Assembly (NCBI RefSeq): GCF_009695545.1
Contig: NZ_VUNS01000006.1
Location: 1-64,000, forward strand
DNA length: 64,000 bases
Direction: 5' to 3'
Source of the DNA: Victivallis lenta
GTDB lineage: Bacteria; Verrucomicrobiota; Lentisphaeria; Victivallales; Victivallaceae
Positions 35,392-43,858 of the stretch are shown one piece after another. Position 1 is the stretch's first letter. Every line of letters begins with the position of its first letter. Position numbers and translations under genes: made by a program. The notes below the pieces were generated by a model, which had not been told where the DNA came from, ran no database searches, and saw only the letters and a list, made by a program, of their open reading frames with translations.

Positions 35392-36064
35392 AAGACGCAG
35401 CGGCCTCCCTCTTCCGGCCGGAAAACGGCGGAAGGTTCGGGTGTGGCTGATCGTTCCGGCGGCAGTCGCCGGAGTCGTCGCGATAACGGCTTTCCTGATA
35501 CTGGGGATGCCGCGCGATTACCGGAAAGAGGTGATGAACGAAACTCCCGATCCCGGGCTTTTTCTCTCCATACAGCAAAAGCTGGCGGATGCGATGCTGA
35601 CGCCGGACGGCGTGGCGGAACAGGCCGAAATCGCTCTCACCGCGGAGGAGTTGAACGCCTGTCTGAATGCCGGTTTGAAAATGGCGCAGCTGAAACCGAA
35701 GGCGGGGGACCCCTCTTTCAACGGCAGCTGGCGGGACGGCTTGCTGGAGCTCCGGGTGAGCCAGCCGCTCGGTTTTCTGGCCGTGAACGCCGAACTCCGG
35801 GCCACGCCGGGGGTGAGGGACGGGAAGCCGGAGTTGACCGTACACTCCGCACGCGCCGGCTGGCTTCCGCTGCCGGCCTTCGCGCTGGAAGGGGCCGCCG
35901 ACAGGGTGCTTGCCGAGCTTGCAGAAACAGAGGATTTCAAAATCGTGCTCGCGGCGGTCGAATCCGTCAGCCCGTCGCCTTCCGGCGGCCTGAAGCTCGT
36001 CGTCAATCCTCCGCAGATCAGCCGCGCAATCCTCTATTTCCTCTCGCGTTCTTCGAAGCGGTGA
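35378..36064 (+). CDS. Single-pass membrane-anchored protein of unknown function
   Basis: 228 aa. A basic cytoplasmic N-terminus (RRSGLPLPAGKRRKVR) precedes one membrane helix (about 24-46, VWLIVPAAVAGVVAITAFLIL); the remaining 180 residues would be periplasmic and begin after RDYRKEVMNE. The start is decided by CGGAGG at 35361-35366: the ATG at 35378 is 11 bases away, whereas the GTG at 35369 is too close. It overlaps the upstream gene, so the two products may work together. No known domain is recognised. Confidence 0.7.
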   Translation: MEKNERRSGLPLPAGKRRKVRVWLIVPAAVAGVVAITAFLILGMPRDYRKEVMNETPDPGLFLSIQQKLADAMLTPDGVAEQAEIALTAEELNACLNAGLKMAQLKPKAGDPSFNGSWRDGLLELRVSQPLGFLAVNAELRATPGVRDGKPELTVHSARAGWLPLPAFALEGAADRVLAELAETEDFKIVLAAVESVSPSPSGGLKLVVNPPQISRAILYFLSRSSKR

Positions 36065-36117
36065 ATCCGTCTGGGGGGGTATCAAGCATTGTTTACAAAA
36101 AAATTCAAGTATTTTTT

Positions 36118-36146
36118 TTGATATACTGCAACAATGCAGTTATAGT
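36118..36146 (+). promoter_or_regulatory. Candidate promoter of the repeat-protein gene
   Basis: TTGATA (36118-36123), 17 bases, TATAGT (36141-36146). The spacer itself contains a small inverted repeat, CTGCA (36126-36130) and TGCAG (36135-36139), which could be a repressor site. The surrounding 240 bases are AT-rich. Confidence 0.5.
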
Positions 36147-36303
36147 ATGGACAAAGATTTATGGCGCGAAAACTTTTTGAAATCATAAAAAGATTCGAAC
36201 GCCGGAAATGCGCAGTAAGATGCATACGGTTAGCTTAACCGGAAAACAACTGCCGCAGGGGATTGAAATATTGCAACGATAAATGATTGACAGGGAGATA
36301 TGA

Positions 36304-36915
36304 ATGCGGTTCGTGCAAGTCAGACACTGGAAACCGGAGGAGATTATACAGCACATCATGGCGCGGAATGGGGTGGAACCGCTGAATTCTTACTATTATG
36401 CAACAAAATACCCCAGCGTATACGCCGCAGCCACTCGTCTTTTCGGTTCATGGGAAGATACCATCACTGCGTGCGGGCTTGATTACAACCTGATCCGCAA
36501 ATACAAACGCTGGAGCAAAACGGCTGTGATCAATCAGATTCGCAAGCTGCATCAGGAGAATCAGCCGATTTCATCGCAAGCGGTTCAGCACAATCATAAA
36601 AGTCTCTATATGGCGGCGATCAAACGGTTCCGCTGCTGGAGACGTGCCGTCGAAGCCGCCGGGATCGATTATCGGCAGATTAAGCTTCGCCGCAATCTGA
36701 ACGAAACGGAAATCCGCCGGCTGATTTCTGAACTTCATCAGCGGCAGGTGAATCTTTCCTACACCAGTATGCGCCGTGATTATCAGTATCTGCTTGCGGC
36801 AGCAAGCAAAAAAATCGGTGATGGGAGCTGGGCATGCGCTCGTCTCCGGTGCGGAATCATGACCAATTACCGGCTTAAAAAGCCGCACACGGAAGATGGG
36901 AAAAAACGTAGTTGA
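36304..36915 (+). CDS. Homing-endonuclease-associated helical-repeat protein without nuclease domain
   Basis: 203 aa built from about three copies of a 55-60 residue helical unit with the pattern W-x-I-x-L-x(10-20)-Y-x(3)-A-x(2)-FGSW-x(2)-A-x(3)-AGIDY. Copies: residues 9-60 (LFGSWEDTITACGLDY), 68-122 (RFRCWRRAVEAAGIDY) and a degenerate third copy. This matches the homing endonuclease associated (HNH_repeat) family, thought to bind DNA. No HNH, GIY-YIG or other catalytic motif is present. AGGGAG precedes the ATG. Composition is AT-richer than the neighbours, consistent with transfer. Confidence 0.7.
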   Translation: MRFVQVRHWKPEEIIQHIMARNGVEPLNSYYYATKYPSVYAAATRLFGSWEDTITACGLDYNLIRKYKRWSKTAVINQIRKLHQENQPISSQAVQHNHKSLYMAAIKRFRCWRRAVEAAGIDYRQIKLRRNLNETEIRRLISELHQRQVNLSYTSMRRDYQYLLAAASKKIGDGSWACARLRCGIMTNYRLKKPHTEDGKKRS

Positions 36916-37209
36916 GGATTTTTCCGCAAAAATGGGGTACACCGGCATCCGCCGAAATTTGAGCTTTGGCGTCGCTGCTGTCTACATCTTTTCAATCCCT
37001 CAACCGGCAAGTTGACGTCCGGCGGCATCGAAATAGGTTCCCATAAAAGCGATGTCCGGGGTGTTTGGCATGATTGGCAAACGCACTTCGTGATGCATGG
37101 AAAGGTTCAAAAATGCCGGAAATAAGCTGAGGGAATGATTTATGTGAGTGGAGGGAAGAAAAACGATGCCGTCGGGCGGTCATGGCTGCCTGACGGCATT
37201 TCTCTTTTC

Positions 37210-37249
37210 GTGCCGGTGCCGGGTGCGGCTCCGCCGCCTTGACGCGCAT
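37210..37249. repeat. 40-base direct repeat, copy 1
   Basis: Identical to 37500-37539, 290 bases away. Composition is very rich in GC (it ends CCGCCTTGACGCGCAT). The pair may bound a small mobile or duplicated segment. Confidence 0.8.
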
Positions 37250-37455
37250 GCGGACAGGCCTGACCCTCTCCGCACAATTTTGCATCCGGGGAACGCTTTC
37301 CGTGTTGGAATGCGCCCCGGCAGCGCCATGGCTTAGGGGAAGCGCGCCCCTTGCGGGGCGCGGTCTTTCTGCGCATTCGCGCAGCAGACCGTGTACGCTG
37401 CGCGGCAAAATTTCATTTTGCTGATGCAGCTGTTTCGCTTCGCGTACAGATCGCC

Positions 37456-37491
37456 TCCGGGGTCCGGGGCGCGTCGCCCCCGGACCCCGGA
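37456..37491. repeat. Perfect 14-bp GC-rich palindrome
   Basis: TCCGGGGTCCGGGG (37456-37469) pairs with its exact complement at 37478-37491 across an 8-base loop. There is no adjacent T-run on either strand. It lies 83 bases past the stop of the minus-strand GH5 gene and could protect that transcript 3' end or be a REP-like genome repeat. Confidence 0.75.
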
Positions 37492-37499
37492 CCGGCAGG

Positions 37500-37539
37500 G
37501 TGCCGGTGCCGGGTGCGGCTCCGCCGCCTTGACGCGCAT
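37500..37539. repeat. 40-base direct repeat, copy 2
   Basis: Identical to 37210-37249. It lies just after the palindrome and just before the 3' end of the GH5 gene. Confidence 0.8.
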
Positions 37540-37573
37540 ACAGGCCGGCAGGGCCCGGCGGCTTGCACTGTCT

Positions 37574-39106
37574 TTATTGGTTCCGCTTCATGTATTTGAG
37601 CAGGACCCGGCGGCGCGGGGTGTCGCCGATCCGGCGGGTGTCGGACTTTACCGGGCCGATTTCCGCATCCCAGCCGTCGTATTCCCGGAACGCATGGTAG
37701 GTCCAATCCCATCCGTGTTCCTCGAAGATCGAAATGACGTCGTCAAGCCACTGTTCGGCTCCGGGCGCCCAGCGGGCCACTCCGAACTCCCCGACGTAGA
37801 TTGGAACCCGGTACTTTTTCTGGAACTCGATGACCGGCGCCATCTCCTTCTCCAGCATCGCCTTGTTCCACATTTTTCCGGCGATCATGCCCGGGTAGAC
37901 AATGCCTGCCGGACGGTTGTGGACTCCCTGGTGCGTGAATTCGCCGGGGCTGTAGATGTGAAAGCTGTAAATGACGTTCGGCACATCGACCGGAATCAGA
38001 TTTTCAAAACCGGCTGCCCCGCCCCATTGGGCGGGCTCGATGATGATCGGCGTATCGGGATCGACCTCGCGGATCGCTTTGGCGATCTTCTCCGCCAGCC
38101 GGTTCCAGTCGAGTCCGCCGTCCGGCGTATAGATGTAATTTTCTTCGCGCGGCTCGTTCAGCAGGTCGTAACCCCAGATGGCGGGTTCATCCTTGTATTT
38201 CTCCGCGATTTCGCGCCAGATGTCGGCCAGCAGCTGCTGCATGGCCGGCTCCCAGCTGAGCTTGTTGCTCAACAGCTCGTTGAGACTGGTTCCGGGGCCG
38301 ACGTGCATGTCGATCAGGATTTTGATCCCGTTCGCCCGGGCGGCGGGCAGGATAGCGTCGAGCTCGCTCAGGCCGCGTGCGATGATCTTGCGGAATCCCT
38401 CCTCCGTCGTGTGATCCTCGTTGCGGCGCCGGCTGAGCTGGAAGCGGATCAGATTCGCGTTCCAGACCTCGTTCAGCTCCCTGAAGGCGGCCGGCGAAAG
38501 GTCGCCGCCCGACATGACGCCGCGGAATTTCGTCTCCTTCTGGACCGGCAGTTGCTGTTTGAGCCCGTCCTTCGGAATGGCCGGAGCCGGGAGCAGGACG
38601 ACTTTCAGATTGTCGATGCTGATTTTTCCGGCGCAGCCCTGAAGGCCGATGCAGAGGTCCACGCTTTTGGCGGAGTGCGGAATCCGGGCGAAAACGGTGA
38701 ATTTCCTCCAGTCGTAACTGCCGATCACCTTCTCCTGGTCGGGATGGTCTTTCCGGCCGTCGTTGTAGGCGATGCCGAGCATGAGCTTCGGCCCGAGATA
38801 CGAGAGTTTCGGCCTGGTGACGTTCTCGGCCTTCATCCACCCCTCGGCCATGATGGCGCGTCCCCGGAGTTTTTCGACATCGAGCGGAATGCCGGCGAGG
38901 CTGCTGTCTTCCTCCTTCGAGTTGGTCACGACGATGCAGCCGGAATTGTCGATGCCCCCCTTCGCGTCGAAACGCATGTTCGGGCCGAAGTTCCACTCTC
39001 CGGTCGAGGCCGGGGAGTTGAAATCATTCCGGTAGACCACCTCTTCGGCGGCGGGGAGCAGCATTGCCGCTCCGCAGAAAAGTGCGAGAATCAGTGATTT
39101 CATCAT
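37574..39106 (-). CDS. Secreted GH5-family glycoside hydrolase
   Basis: 510 aa. Signal peptide 1-19 (SLILALFCGAAMLLPAAEE). Residues about 22-165 form a carbohydrate-binding-like jelly roll (VVYRNDFNSPASTGEWNF, KISIDNLKVVLLPAP). The TIM barrel carries IKILIDMHVGPG, the acid/base glutamate in IWGYDLLNEP, VIYSFHIYSPGEFTHQG and the nucleophile glutamate in VPIYVGEFGV, as in GH5 cellulases and mannanases. Start at 39106, with AAGGA 8 bases before it. It follows the pseudopilin gene by 11 bases and would be induced with it through the GntR regulator. Substrate probably a plant or host beta-glycan; exact specificity unknown. Confidence 0.9.
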   Translation of the reverse strand: MMKSLILALFCGAAMLLPAAEEVVYRNDFNSPASTGEWNFGPNMRFDAKGGIDNSGCIVVTNSKEEDSSLAGIPLDVEKLRGRAIMAEGWMKAENVTRPKLSYLGPKLMLGIAYNDGRKDHPDQEKVIGSYDWRKFTVFARIPHSAKSVDLCIGLQGCAGKISIDNLKVVLLPAPAIPKDGLKQQLPVQKETKFRGVMSGGDLSPAAFRELNEVWNANLIRFQLSRRRNEDHTTEEGFRKIIARGLSELDAILPAARANGIKILIDMHVGPGTSLNELLSNKLSWEPAMQQLLADIWREIAEKYKDEPAIWGYDLLNEPREENYIYTPDGGLDWNRLAEKIAKAIREVDPDTPIIIEPAQWGGAAGFENLIPVDVPNVIYSFHIYSPGEFTHQGVHNRPAGIVYPGMIAGKMWNKAMLEKEMAPVIEFQKKYRVPIYVGEFGVARWAPGAEQWLDDVISIFEEHGWDWTYHAFREYDGWDAEIGPVKSDTRRIGDTPRRRVLLKYMKRNQ

Positions 39107-39117
39107 GATGCCGTTCC

Positions 39118-39819
39118 TTACCGTTCGTACAGTTTGCTCCATCTGGTCTGCCAGCGGAGCGGGTGCCAGTATCTGGTTTCGGCGTGTCCGTCGAAGAAGA
39201 CGCCGTTCGCATACGAGTTGCCGCCGTGGCGGAAGGCGACCGGGGAGCCGTTCGGGTCGGTCTCCGTCTCGCCCTGATAGCAGCCGAATTCGGCGGTCCA
39301 CTGCGCGACGCGCCAGTCGAGGCCGTCCGTGAAGGCGACCGAATTGGTCGGCTGGGCGATCCGGGCGATCTTCAGCGGCACGGTCTGGCTGGAGCTGAGG
39401 GTGGTGTGCGCGTCCGAATTGAGTCCGTAACTGGCTTCGAGGTGCTGCCACTTGTTGCTGTCGCCGATTCTGAGGAAGGCGCGCGACATCGGGCAGAGCA
39501 TGCCGGGGGCGATCCGCTCATCGCTGTGGTTGGTTGCCGGGTCCTCCCACACCATGCCGCCGAGCAGGGTGCGGAAGGCGAGGTTCTGATACCACGCCTT
39601 GGGATTTGCTCCCTCGTACCGCATCGGAACCCAGTAGCCGTCGTAGCCGTCCGCATAGAAGGCGCCGGCCATGCCCATCTGCTTGAGGTTCCCCGTGCAT
39701 TTGATCTTCTTCGCCTGGTTGCGGGACTGGTTCAGCGCCGGCAGCAGCATGCTGGCCAGAATGGTGATGATCGCAATGACCACCAATAGTTCGATGAGGG
39801 TGAAAGGGTGCCTTTTCAT
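39118..39819 (-). CDS. Type II-secretion-like pseudopilin (DUF1559-like)
   Basis: 233 aa. A short basic leader, then the prepilin signature [20 protein letters not shown] with Glu5 of the mature protein. The globular part has [18 protein letters not shown], a CPMS motif and, near the end, [19 protein letters not shown], a variant of the H-x9-DG motif of these large PVC families (spacing here 11). Many copies per genome are usual in Lentisphaerota; a role in cell-surface fibres or substrate contact is inferred. The ATG overlaps the regulator stop by 4 bases. Confidence 0.88.
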   Translation of the reverse strand: MKRHPFTLIELLVVIAIITILASMLLPALNQSRNQAKKIKCTGNLKQMGMAGAFYADGYDGYWVPMRYEGANPKAWYQNLAFRTLLGGMVWEDPATNHSDERIAPGMLCPMSRAFLRIGDSNKWQHLEASYGLNSDAHTTLSSSQTVPLKIARIAQPTNSVAFTDGLDWRVAQWTAEFGCYQGETETDPNGSPVAFRHGGNSYANGVFFDGHAETRYWHPLRWQTRWSKLYER

Positions 39820-40859
39820 GATTCCGTCTCCTGTTGGTTTCCTTGATAAGTGGTGTTTCCGGTGACGATTTCGCGGGTGACCGGCAGTCTGCGTGCTAGG
39901 CGCGGCATGGCGTTCGCGCCCGTTTCGAGCAGGTCGATGATCTCCCCGGCGATTTTCTCGTAGTGCGTGCGGAGCCGGAGCCCGTCGTACTGCCATTTCC
40001 GGTCCACCCAGAGCGCGTCGCTGGCGATCCGGCAATGTTCCAGCTCCGGATGGCGGCGGATCGTCTCCGGGAAACCGATCGCCCGGCAGTTGAAGATGAT
40101 GCCGTCCGGCGCGCAGCCGAGGGAGACCATCTTCTCCAGCTCGAGCTCCGATTCGCGTTCGGGAGTGAGCACATATCCGGACGGAAATGCGAGCCCCGCC
40201 TCGGCGCAGGCGCGTTCGACGCCGCGGACCGCTTCCGGATGCGGGCCGTCCTTCACCAGGCAGAGCCGGCGGCAGCCGCCGGAGATCAACTGCCGGGCGG
40301 TTTCGTAGTTTTCCTGCTCGAAGTCGAAATAGTAGCAGTCGATTCCCGGAATCCGCCTGCTTACCGCAACGACCGGAACGAGTTCGGCGATATGGAGCAG
40401 ATTCGGGATCAGCTTCTCGTCCGGACACCACCAGCAGATGCCGGAGAGCGTGGAGAGTTCCGGGAACGACTCCTGCCCGGTTTCTCCCATCGTGATCATT
40501 TTGAGCAGGTTGTGGCTGTCCCGCTCCAGCAGCTCCCCGCCGATGCAGCCGGCCGTGTGGAAGGCGTCCCGGCTCAGGTATGCCCAGCGCCCGTCCCCGA
40601 AGACGAAGCCCCAGATCCGGCTTTCGCGCGTTCCGATCCGGTCCGGGTTGCTGAACAGCCCGACGCCGCGCCGGTTGGTCAGATAGCCCTCCCGGACCAG
40701 CTCCTGAAGCGCGCGGACCACGGTCGGCTGGCTGACGCCGAACTTCTCCGCCAGTTCCCGGTTGGACGGCAGCCGCGTGACTGATCCCTCGCGGCTCGCC
40801 AGCCAGTCGAACACATAGTGCCGGATCCGCATGTACGATGACTGCGTCTGGTTCCTCAT
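39816..40859 (-). CDS. GntR-family regulator with LacI-like sugar-binding domain
   Basis: 347 aa. N-terminal winged helix (about 8-75: [40 protein letters not shown] then [15 protein letters not shown]) followed by a periplasmic-binding-protein-like effector domain ([29 protein letters not shown]), the AraR-type arrangement. AAGGAGG lies just before the ATG at 40859, which is why the longer frame to 41030 is rejected. First gene of the operon with the pseudopilin and GH5; likely represses it until a sugar binds. Confidence 0.88.
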   Translation of the reverse strand: MRNQTQSSYMRIRHYVFDWLASREGSVTRLPSNRELAEKFGVSQPTVVRALQELVREGYLTNRRGVGLFSNPDRIGTRESRIWGFVFGDGRWAYLSRDAFHTAGCIGGELLERDSHNLLKMITMGETGQESFPELSTLSGICWWCPDEKLIPNLLHIAELVPVVAVSRRIPGIDCYYFDFEQENYETARQLISGGCRRLCLVKDGPHPEAVRGVERACAEAGLAFPSGYVLTPERESELELEKMVSLGCAPDGIIFNCRAIGFPETIRRHPELEHCRIASDALWVDRKWQYDGLRLRTHYEKIAGEIIDLLETGANAMPRLARRLPVTREIVTGNTTYQGNQQETES

Positions 40860-40884
40860 CGCGCCCCCCTCCTTCCGATAGCAG

Positions 40885-40915
40885 GTGATATGAATTGCGA
40901 ATAACCAGTTATCAC
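40885..40915. promoter_or_regulatory. Possible GntR operator
   Basis: Two nested inverted repeats just upstream of the GntR gene: GTGATA (40885-40890) with TATCAC (40910-40915), and ATAAC (40901-40905) with GTTAT (40908-40912). The stretch is AT-rich and suitable for autoregulation. Weak without binding data. Confidence 0.35.
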
Positions 40916-41025
40916 TTATATTATGAGCGAAAATATCTGAAATGTCAAGTGATGACCGGAAAAAATCAGAAAGAATCGCCGTTTTCGGTCCAGTCCCGGA
41001 AAATCGGCTCATCAGCTCTGATCCT

Positions 41026-41100
41026 GTCACGCCGCAGACGCCGCGGGAGCCGGAGGGGCATTTCGTCCTTCTCCGGCTCCCGCGGCGTCTGCGGCGTGAC
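41026..41100. repeat. Perfect 30-bp inverted repeat
   Basis: The 30 bases at 41026-41055 are exactly complementary to 41071-41100; the 15-base loop is 41056-41070. No T-run follows on either strand. It begins 11 bases past the stop of the large exported protein (minus strand) and lies about 170 bases upstream of the GntR start. It would form an extremely stable RNA hairpin at the 3' end of the motor-like operon. Confidence 0.85.
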
Positions 41101-41110
41101 GGTACTGAGG

Positions 41111-43060
41111 TTAATCGGCTTTTCCGGTACGGAGTCCGTCTTCGACGGAGGCGCCGGTCTGTTTCAGCGCATTCTTCAGCGCTTCCCGCAGCTCCGCCAC
41201 AAACCGGTAGTAGATCCGGCCGCCGACGACTTCGAGCCGGACGGTGAGCTTCTGCGGCGCGGAGGTGTTCTGGACTGCTTCATCGCAGAGCTCTTCGAGG
41301 GCGCGGACGACTTCGGCGGTCAGCCGCTTCTCCGTCGCTTCGGCTTCGGACGGCTTCAGGGAACCGCTGAAGGCGCGCTCCTTCAGGCGGATGGTCAGCA
41401 CTTCAGCCTCTGCGTCGATGCGGATTCGCCAGACCCGGGTTTTGACCGTTTCCGGCGGCGGGATGGACGGCTCTGACGCTTCGGGCGGGGTGTTCAGCCG
41501 CTGCAGGATCGCGCGGGAGCGCAGCTCGATCTCCGCCGCTGCTTTCGGGAACAGCTCCGGATAGCGCCGTTCCGTTCCCGCATGGAAGGCGGCCAGGACG
41601 CGCCTGCCGTAACTGCCGCGGATCGTTTCGAGGTCGACCGCGCCGTTTTTCGAGCCGAACCAGCGGGCGAGCCAGGATGAGGAGGCGCTGCTTTGCATCT
41701 TCTCCATCTCCGCGACGACGGCGTCGTATTCGGCGTCGACGGCGGCGAGCTGGGCGGAGAGTTCCGCATTTCCGGCGGCGAGAAGTCCGGTCAGCTTCTG
41801 CTTCAGCAGCGTCCGGCTTTCGGCCAGCAGACCCGGGGCGGCTTCGCCGGGGAGCTCCGGGAGCTTCGCCGGATCTGCCCGGAACGCTTCGATCGCTTCG
41901 GGGGAGGGGCGGTAACTGCCGCCGGCGACGGCGGGAAAGCGTTCCTGCAGCTGCCTGGCCGCGAATTCGTTGCGGTGCTTCTGCAACTCCGGTTTCAGGG
42001 TTTCGAACCGCCGGGCGAGCGCGCGTTTGACCTCCGCATCGGTTTCGAGCGTTTTCCGGTATTGTTCCGGCATGGCAAGCTGCTCTGCCGCCGCCGCGAG
42101 GGCGGCCCGGCCGGAAAGAGCTTCGTACTGCCGGAAGCTCTCCGCCGGATCGGCGTGGGCGGCCGGGTCACGGGCGAGCAGCGCGGCGTAATCCGCCGCC
42201 GCCGCCGGTTTTTGCAGCGCGCGGATCGCGCGCTCCTGCGGCAGACGGCCGGCGCGGCTGCGGATCAGCTGCCGGGTGCGGGGGAAGAGCGCATAGCGTT
42301 TCTCCTCCTTCCAGCCGGCGATTTCGGCATTCAGTTTCTGCTCAAGTTCCGCTTCGGCCGCGGCCGGGTCCCAGAGCCGCGTGTCCGGTTCGAGCCGGGC
42401 GGCGAGGTCGAGCTGGCGCTTCTGCTGGGCGCGGGCCGACCGGAGGACGGGGGCGACCAGTTCGGTTCCGAGCCGCGGAAGCAGCTCCTCCCAGAGCGGG
42501 GTCTTGCGGCGCGCCGTGAAGCGTTCCAGAAGTTTGCGGGTCAGCGCGGCATCGTCGTCGGCTTCGAGCTCGGTTTCGGTCGGATAGATCCTGTCCGTCA
42601 GTTCGGCGCGCTGCTCGTCCACGAGGCGTTTGCGTGCCGCCTCGAACGTGGCCGGGAACTCCTTTTTCTGCTTCTCCGCGATGAGTTGTGCGGACTTCTG
42701 GCCGAAGGCCGCCGCCTGTTCGGCGGAGAATTTCTCCCGGAAGGGCGCGAGCACATGTTCGGCCATGTCGCGGTAGCTCTCCGCCAGCAGTTCCGCGAAA
42801 CGCGGCTCCATGCGTTTGAGCGCCGCGGCCCGCGACGCGCATTCGGCCGGTTTCCGCTTCATTTCGGAGTAGAGGGTTTCGGCCGCTTCCGGCATCAGTT
42901 CGGCAAGCCAGCGCTTTTCGGCTTCGCCGTAGAGCAGCCGCGCCGAGAGCAGTCCGGTCTGGCGTTCGAGCAGCCTGCGGCTTTCGCCCTCCGGCACGGC
43001 GGCGGCGAAAAGCTGCGGCAGGAGCAGGGCGGCGAGAATGGACGGAATCAGGCGTTTCAT
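41111..43060 (-). CDS. Large exported coiled-coil protein of unknown function
   Basis: 649 aa. Signal peptide 1-20 (IPSILAALLLPQLFAAA). The mature protein is almost wholly helical and rich in Ala, Glu, Arg and Leu, with long charged segments likely to form coiled coils (ARRKTPLWEELLPRLG, QLDLAARLEPDTRLWD). The last 120 residues are beta-rich (VWRIRIDAEAEVLTIRLKER, KLTVRLEVVGGRIYYRFV). No catalytic motif and few cysteines. It overlaps the preceding membrane gene by 4 bases, suggesting that it meets that protein in the periplasm. Family unknown to me. Confidence 0.72.
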   Translation of the reverse strand: MKRLIPSILAALLLPQLFAAAVPEGESRRLLERQTGLLSARLLYGEAEKRWLAELMPEAAETLYSEMKRKPAECASRAAALKRMEPRFAELLAESYRDMAEHVLAPFREKFSAEQAAAFGQKSAQLIAEKQKKEFPATFEAARKRLVDEQRAELTDRIYPTETELEADDDAALTRKLLERFTARRKTPLWEELLPRLGTELVAPVLRSARAQQKRQLDLAARLEPDTRLWDPAAAEAELEQKLNAEIAGWKEEKRYALFPRTRQLIRSRAGRLPQERAIRALQKPAAAADYAALLARDPAAHADPAESFRQYEALSGRAALAAAAEQLAMPEQYRKTLETDAEVKRALARRFETLKPELQKHRNEFAARQLQERFPAVAGGSYRPSPEAIEAFRADPAKLPELPGEAAPGLLAESRTLLKQKLTGLLAAGNAELSAQLAAVDAEYDAVVAEMEKMQSSASSSWLARWFGSKNGAVDLETIRGSYGRRVLAAFHAGTERRYPELFPKAAAEIELRSRAILQRLNTPPEASEPSIPPPETVKTRVWRIRIDAEAEVLTIRLKERAFSGSLKPSEAEATEKRLTAEVVRALEELCDEAVQNTSAPQKLTVRLEVVGGRIYYRFVAELREALKNALKQTGASVEDGLRTGKAD

Positions 43061-43854
43061 GGCAGTTCCTCCAGCATCGGCGCTCCGCTGATCCGCTTGA
43101 GTTCGCTGCGGACGAAGGCGTTCAGCCGCCCGGCCAGTTCGGTCAGCAGATACCGTCTCGTTTCGCCGTCCGGTTCGGCATTGATGCGGGCGAGCAGTTT
43201 TCGCAGTTCCGGGTCGGTGACGGTTTCGGGATGCTGCGCGATATGCTCCTGCAGTGTGGCGGCGGCGAGCGTCTGAACTTCGGAAACTTCATTTCTGAGC
43301 TGTCCGATCCGGAGTTTCAGCTGCTCTTTCAGCCAGAGCCGGTCGGCATCCCCGAGATCGGAGGCGGCGATTCCGGCCTGTCCGAGCGTCTGCTTCTCCC
43401 ATTCGGCCTGGAGGACGTCGGGGGCGGAGTAATCGAGGCAGGCGTTTTGTCCGCCCTGCCGGAACGACAATCTCGGATTTTCCTCGCCGCTCAGCGCTCC
43501 GTCGCGGATGATTCCGGCCAGGTCGTAGCTTTTCCGGCCGCTGTCGGGATCGATCCGCAGGAACGGAGTAAGGCCGTAGCGGACCCGGTAGCGTTCGGCC
43601 GTGCGGTCGACCGCATTGGCGAGTTTCTCGCGCCGGGCGAGATCGAGCTGCTCGCGGAGTTCGTCGAGCCGGTTGATTTCGCCGCCGGTTTTCTCCATGA
43701 AGAGAAAGAAGGTGATCATGAAAATCAGCATGATCGCCAGCGTGATCTGCAGAAAGACCGCGTTCAGTTCGTGCTCTTCGCTGTTCGCGGCGGATTCGCC
43801 GTGCAGGAGCTTCAGCAGCTTCGAACGCGTCCGGTAAGAGAGTCGGGAAGCCAT
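43057..43854 (-). CDS. ExbD/MotB-like single-pass membrane protein (atypical)
   Basis: 265 aa. A cytoplasmic N-terminus of about 28 residues, one membrane helix (NAVFLQITLAIMLIFMITFF, about 31-50), then a periplasmic coiled coil (NRLDELREQLDLARREKLAN) and a helical domain. The helix resembles the ExbD/TolR/MotB pattern NxxPLIDVxFxLLIFFM, but the ion-carrying Asp is replaced by Thr. There is no OmpA peptidoglycan-binding motif. GAGGTGA precedes the ATG; 4 bases separate it from the channel-like gene upstream. Confidence 0.65.
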   Translation of the reverse strand: MASRLSYRTRSKLLKLLHGESAANSEEHELNAVFLQITLAIMLIFMITFFLFMEKTGGEINRLDELREQLDLARREKLANAVDRTAERYRVRYGLTPFLRIDPDSGRKSYDLAGIIRDGALSGEENPRLSFRQGGQNACLDYSAPDVLQAEWEKQTLGQAGIAASDLGDADRLWLKEQLKLRIGQLRNEVSEVQTLAAATLQEHIAQHPETVTDPELRKLLARINAEPDGETRRYLLTELAGRLNAFVRSELKRISGAPMLEELP

Positions 43855-43858
43855 GACG

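Larger units (their letters stand above)
36916..37573. other. Gene-free region with repeats between convergent genes
   Basis: 660 bases without a credible gene. It contains a 40-base direct repeat (37210-37249 and 37500-37539), a perfect 14-bp palindrome (37456-37491) and further GC-rich hairpin material around 37336-37365. The small open frames here have arginine- and proline-rich translations typical of GC-rich non-coding DNA. Confidence 0.6.

Noticed and set aside
36185-36205. GATTCGAAC-like string resembling a tRNA T-arm
   Set aside because: No acceptor, D or anticodon arms fold around it on either strand.
41693-43276. 527-codon open frame on the plus strand opposite the exported coiled-coil gene
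   Set aside because: It runs antisense to a gene with a signal peptide, 4-base overlaps and a promoter. Its translation is arginine, glycine and phenylalanine rich without domains, as expected for GC-rich shadow frames.
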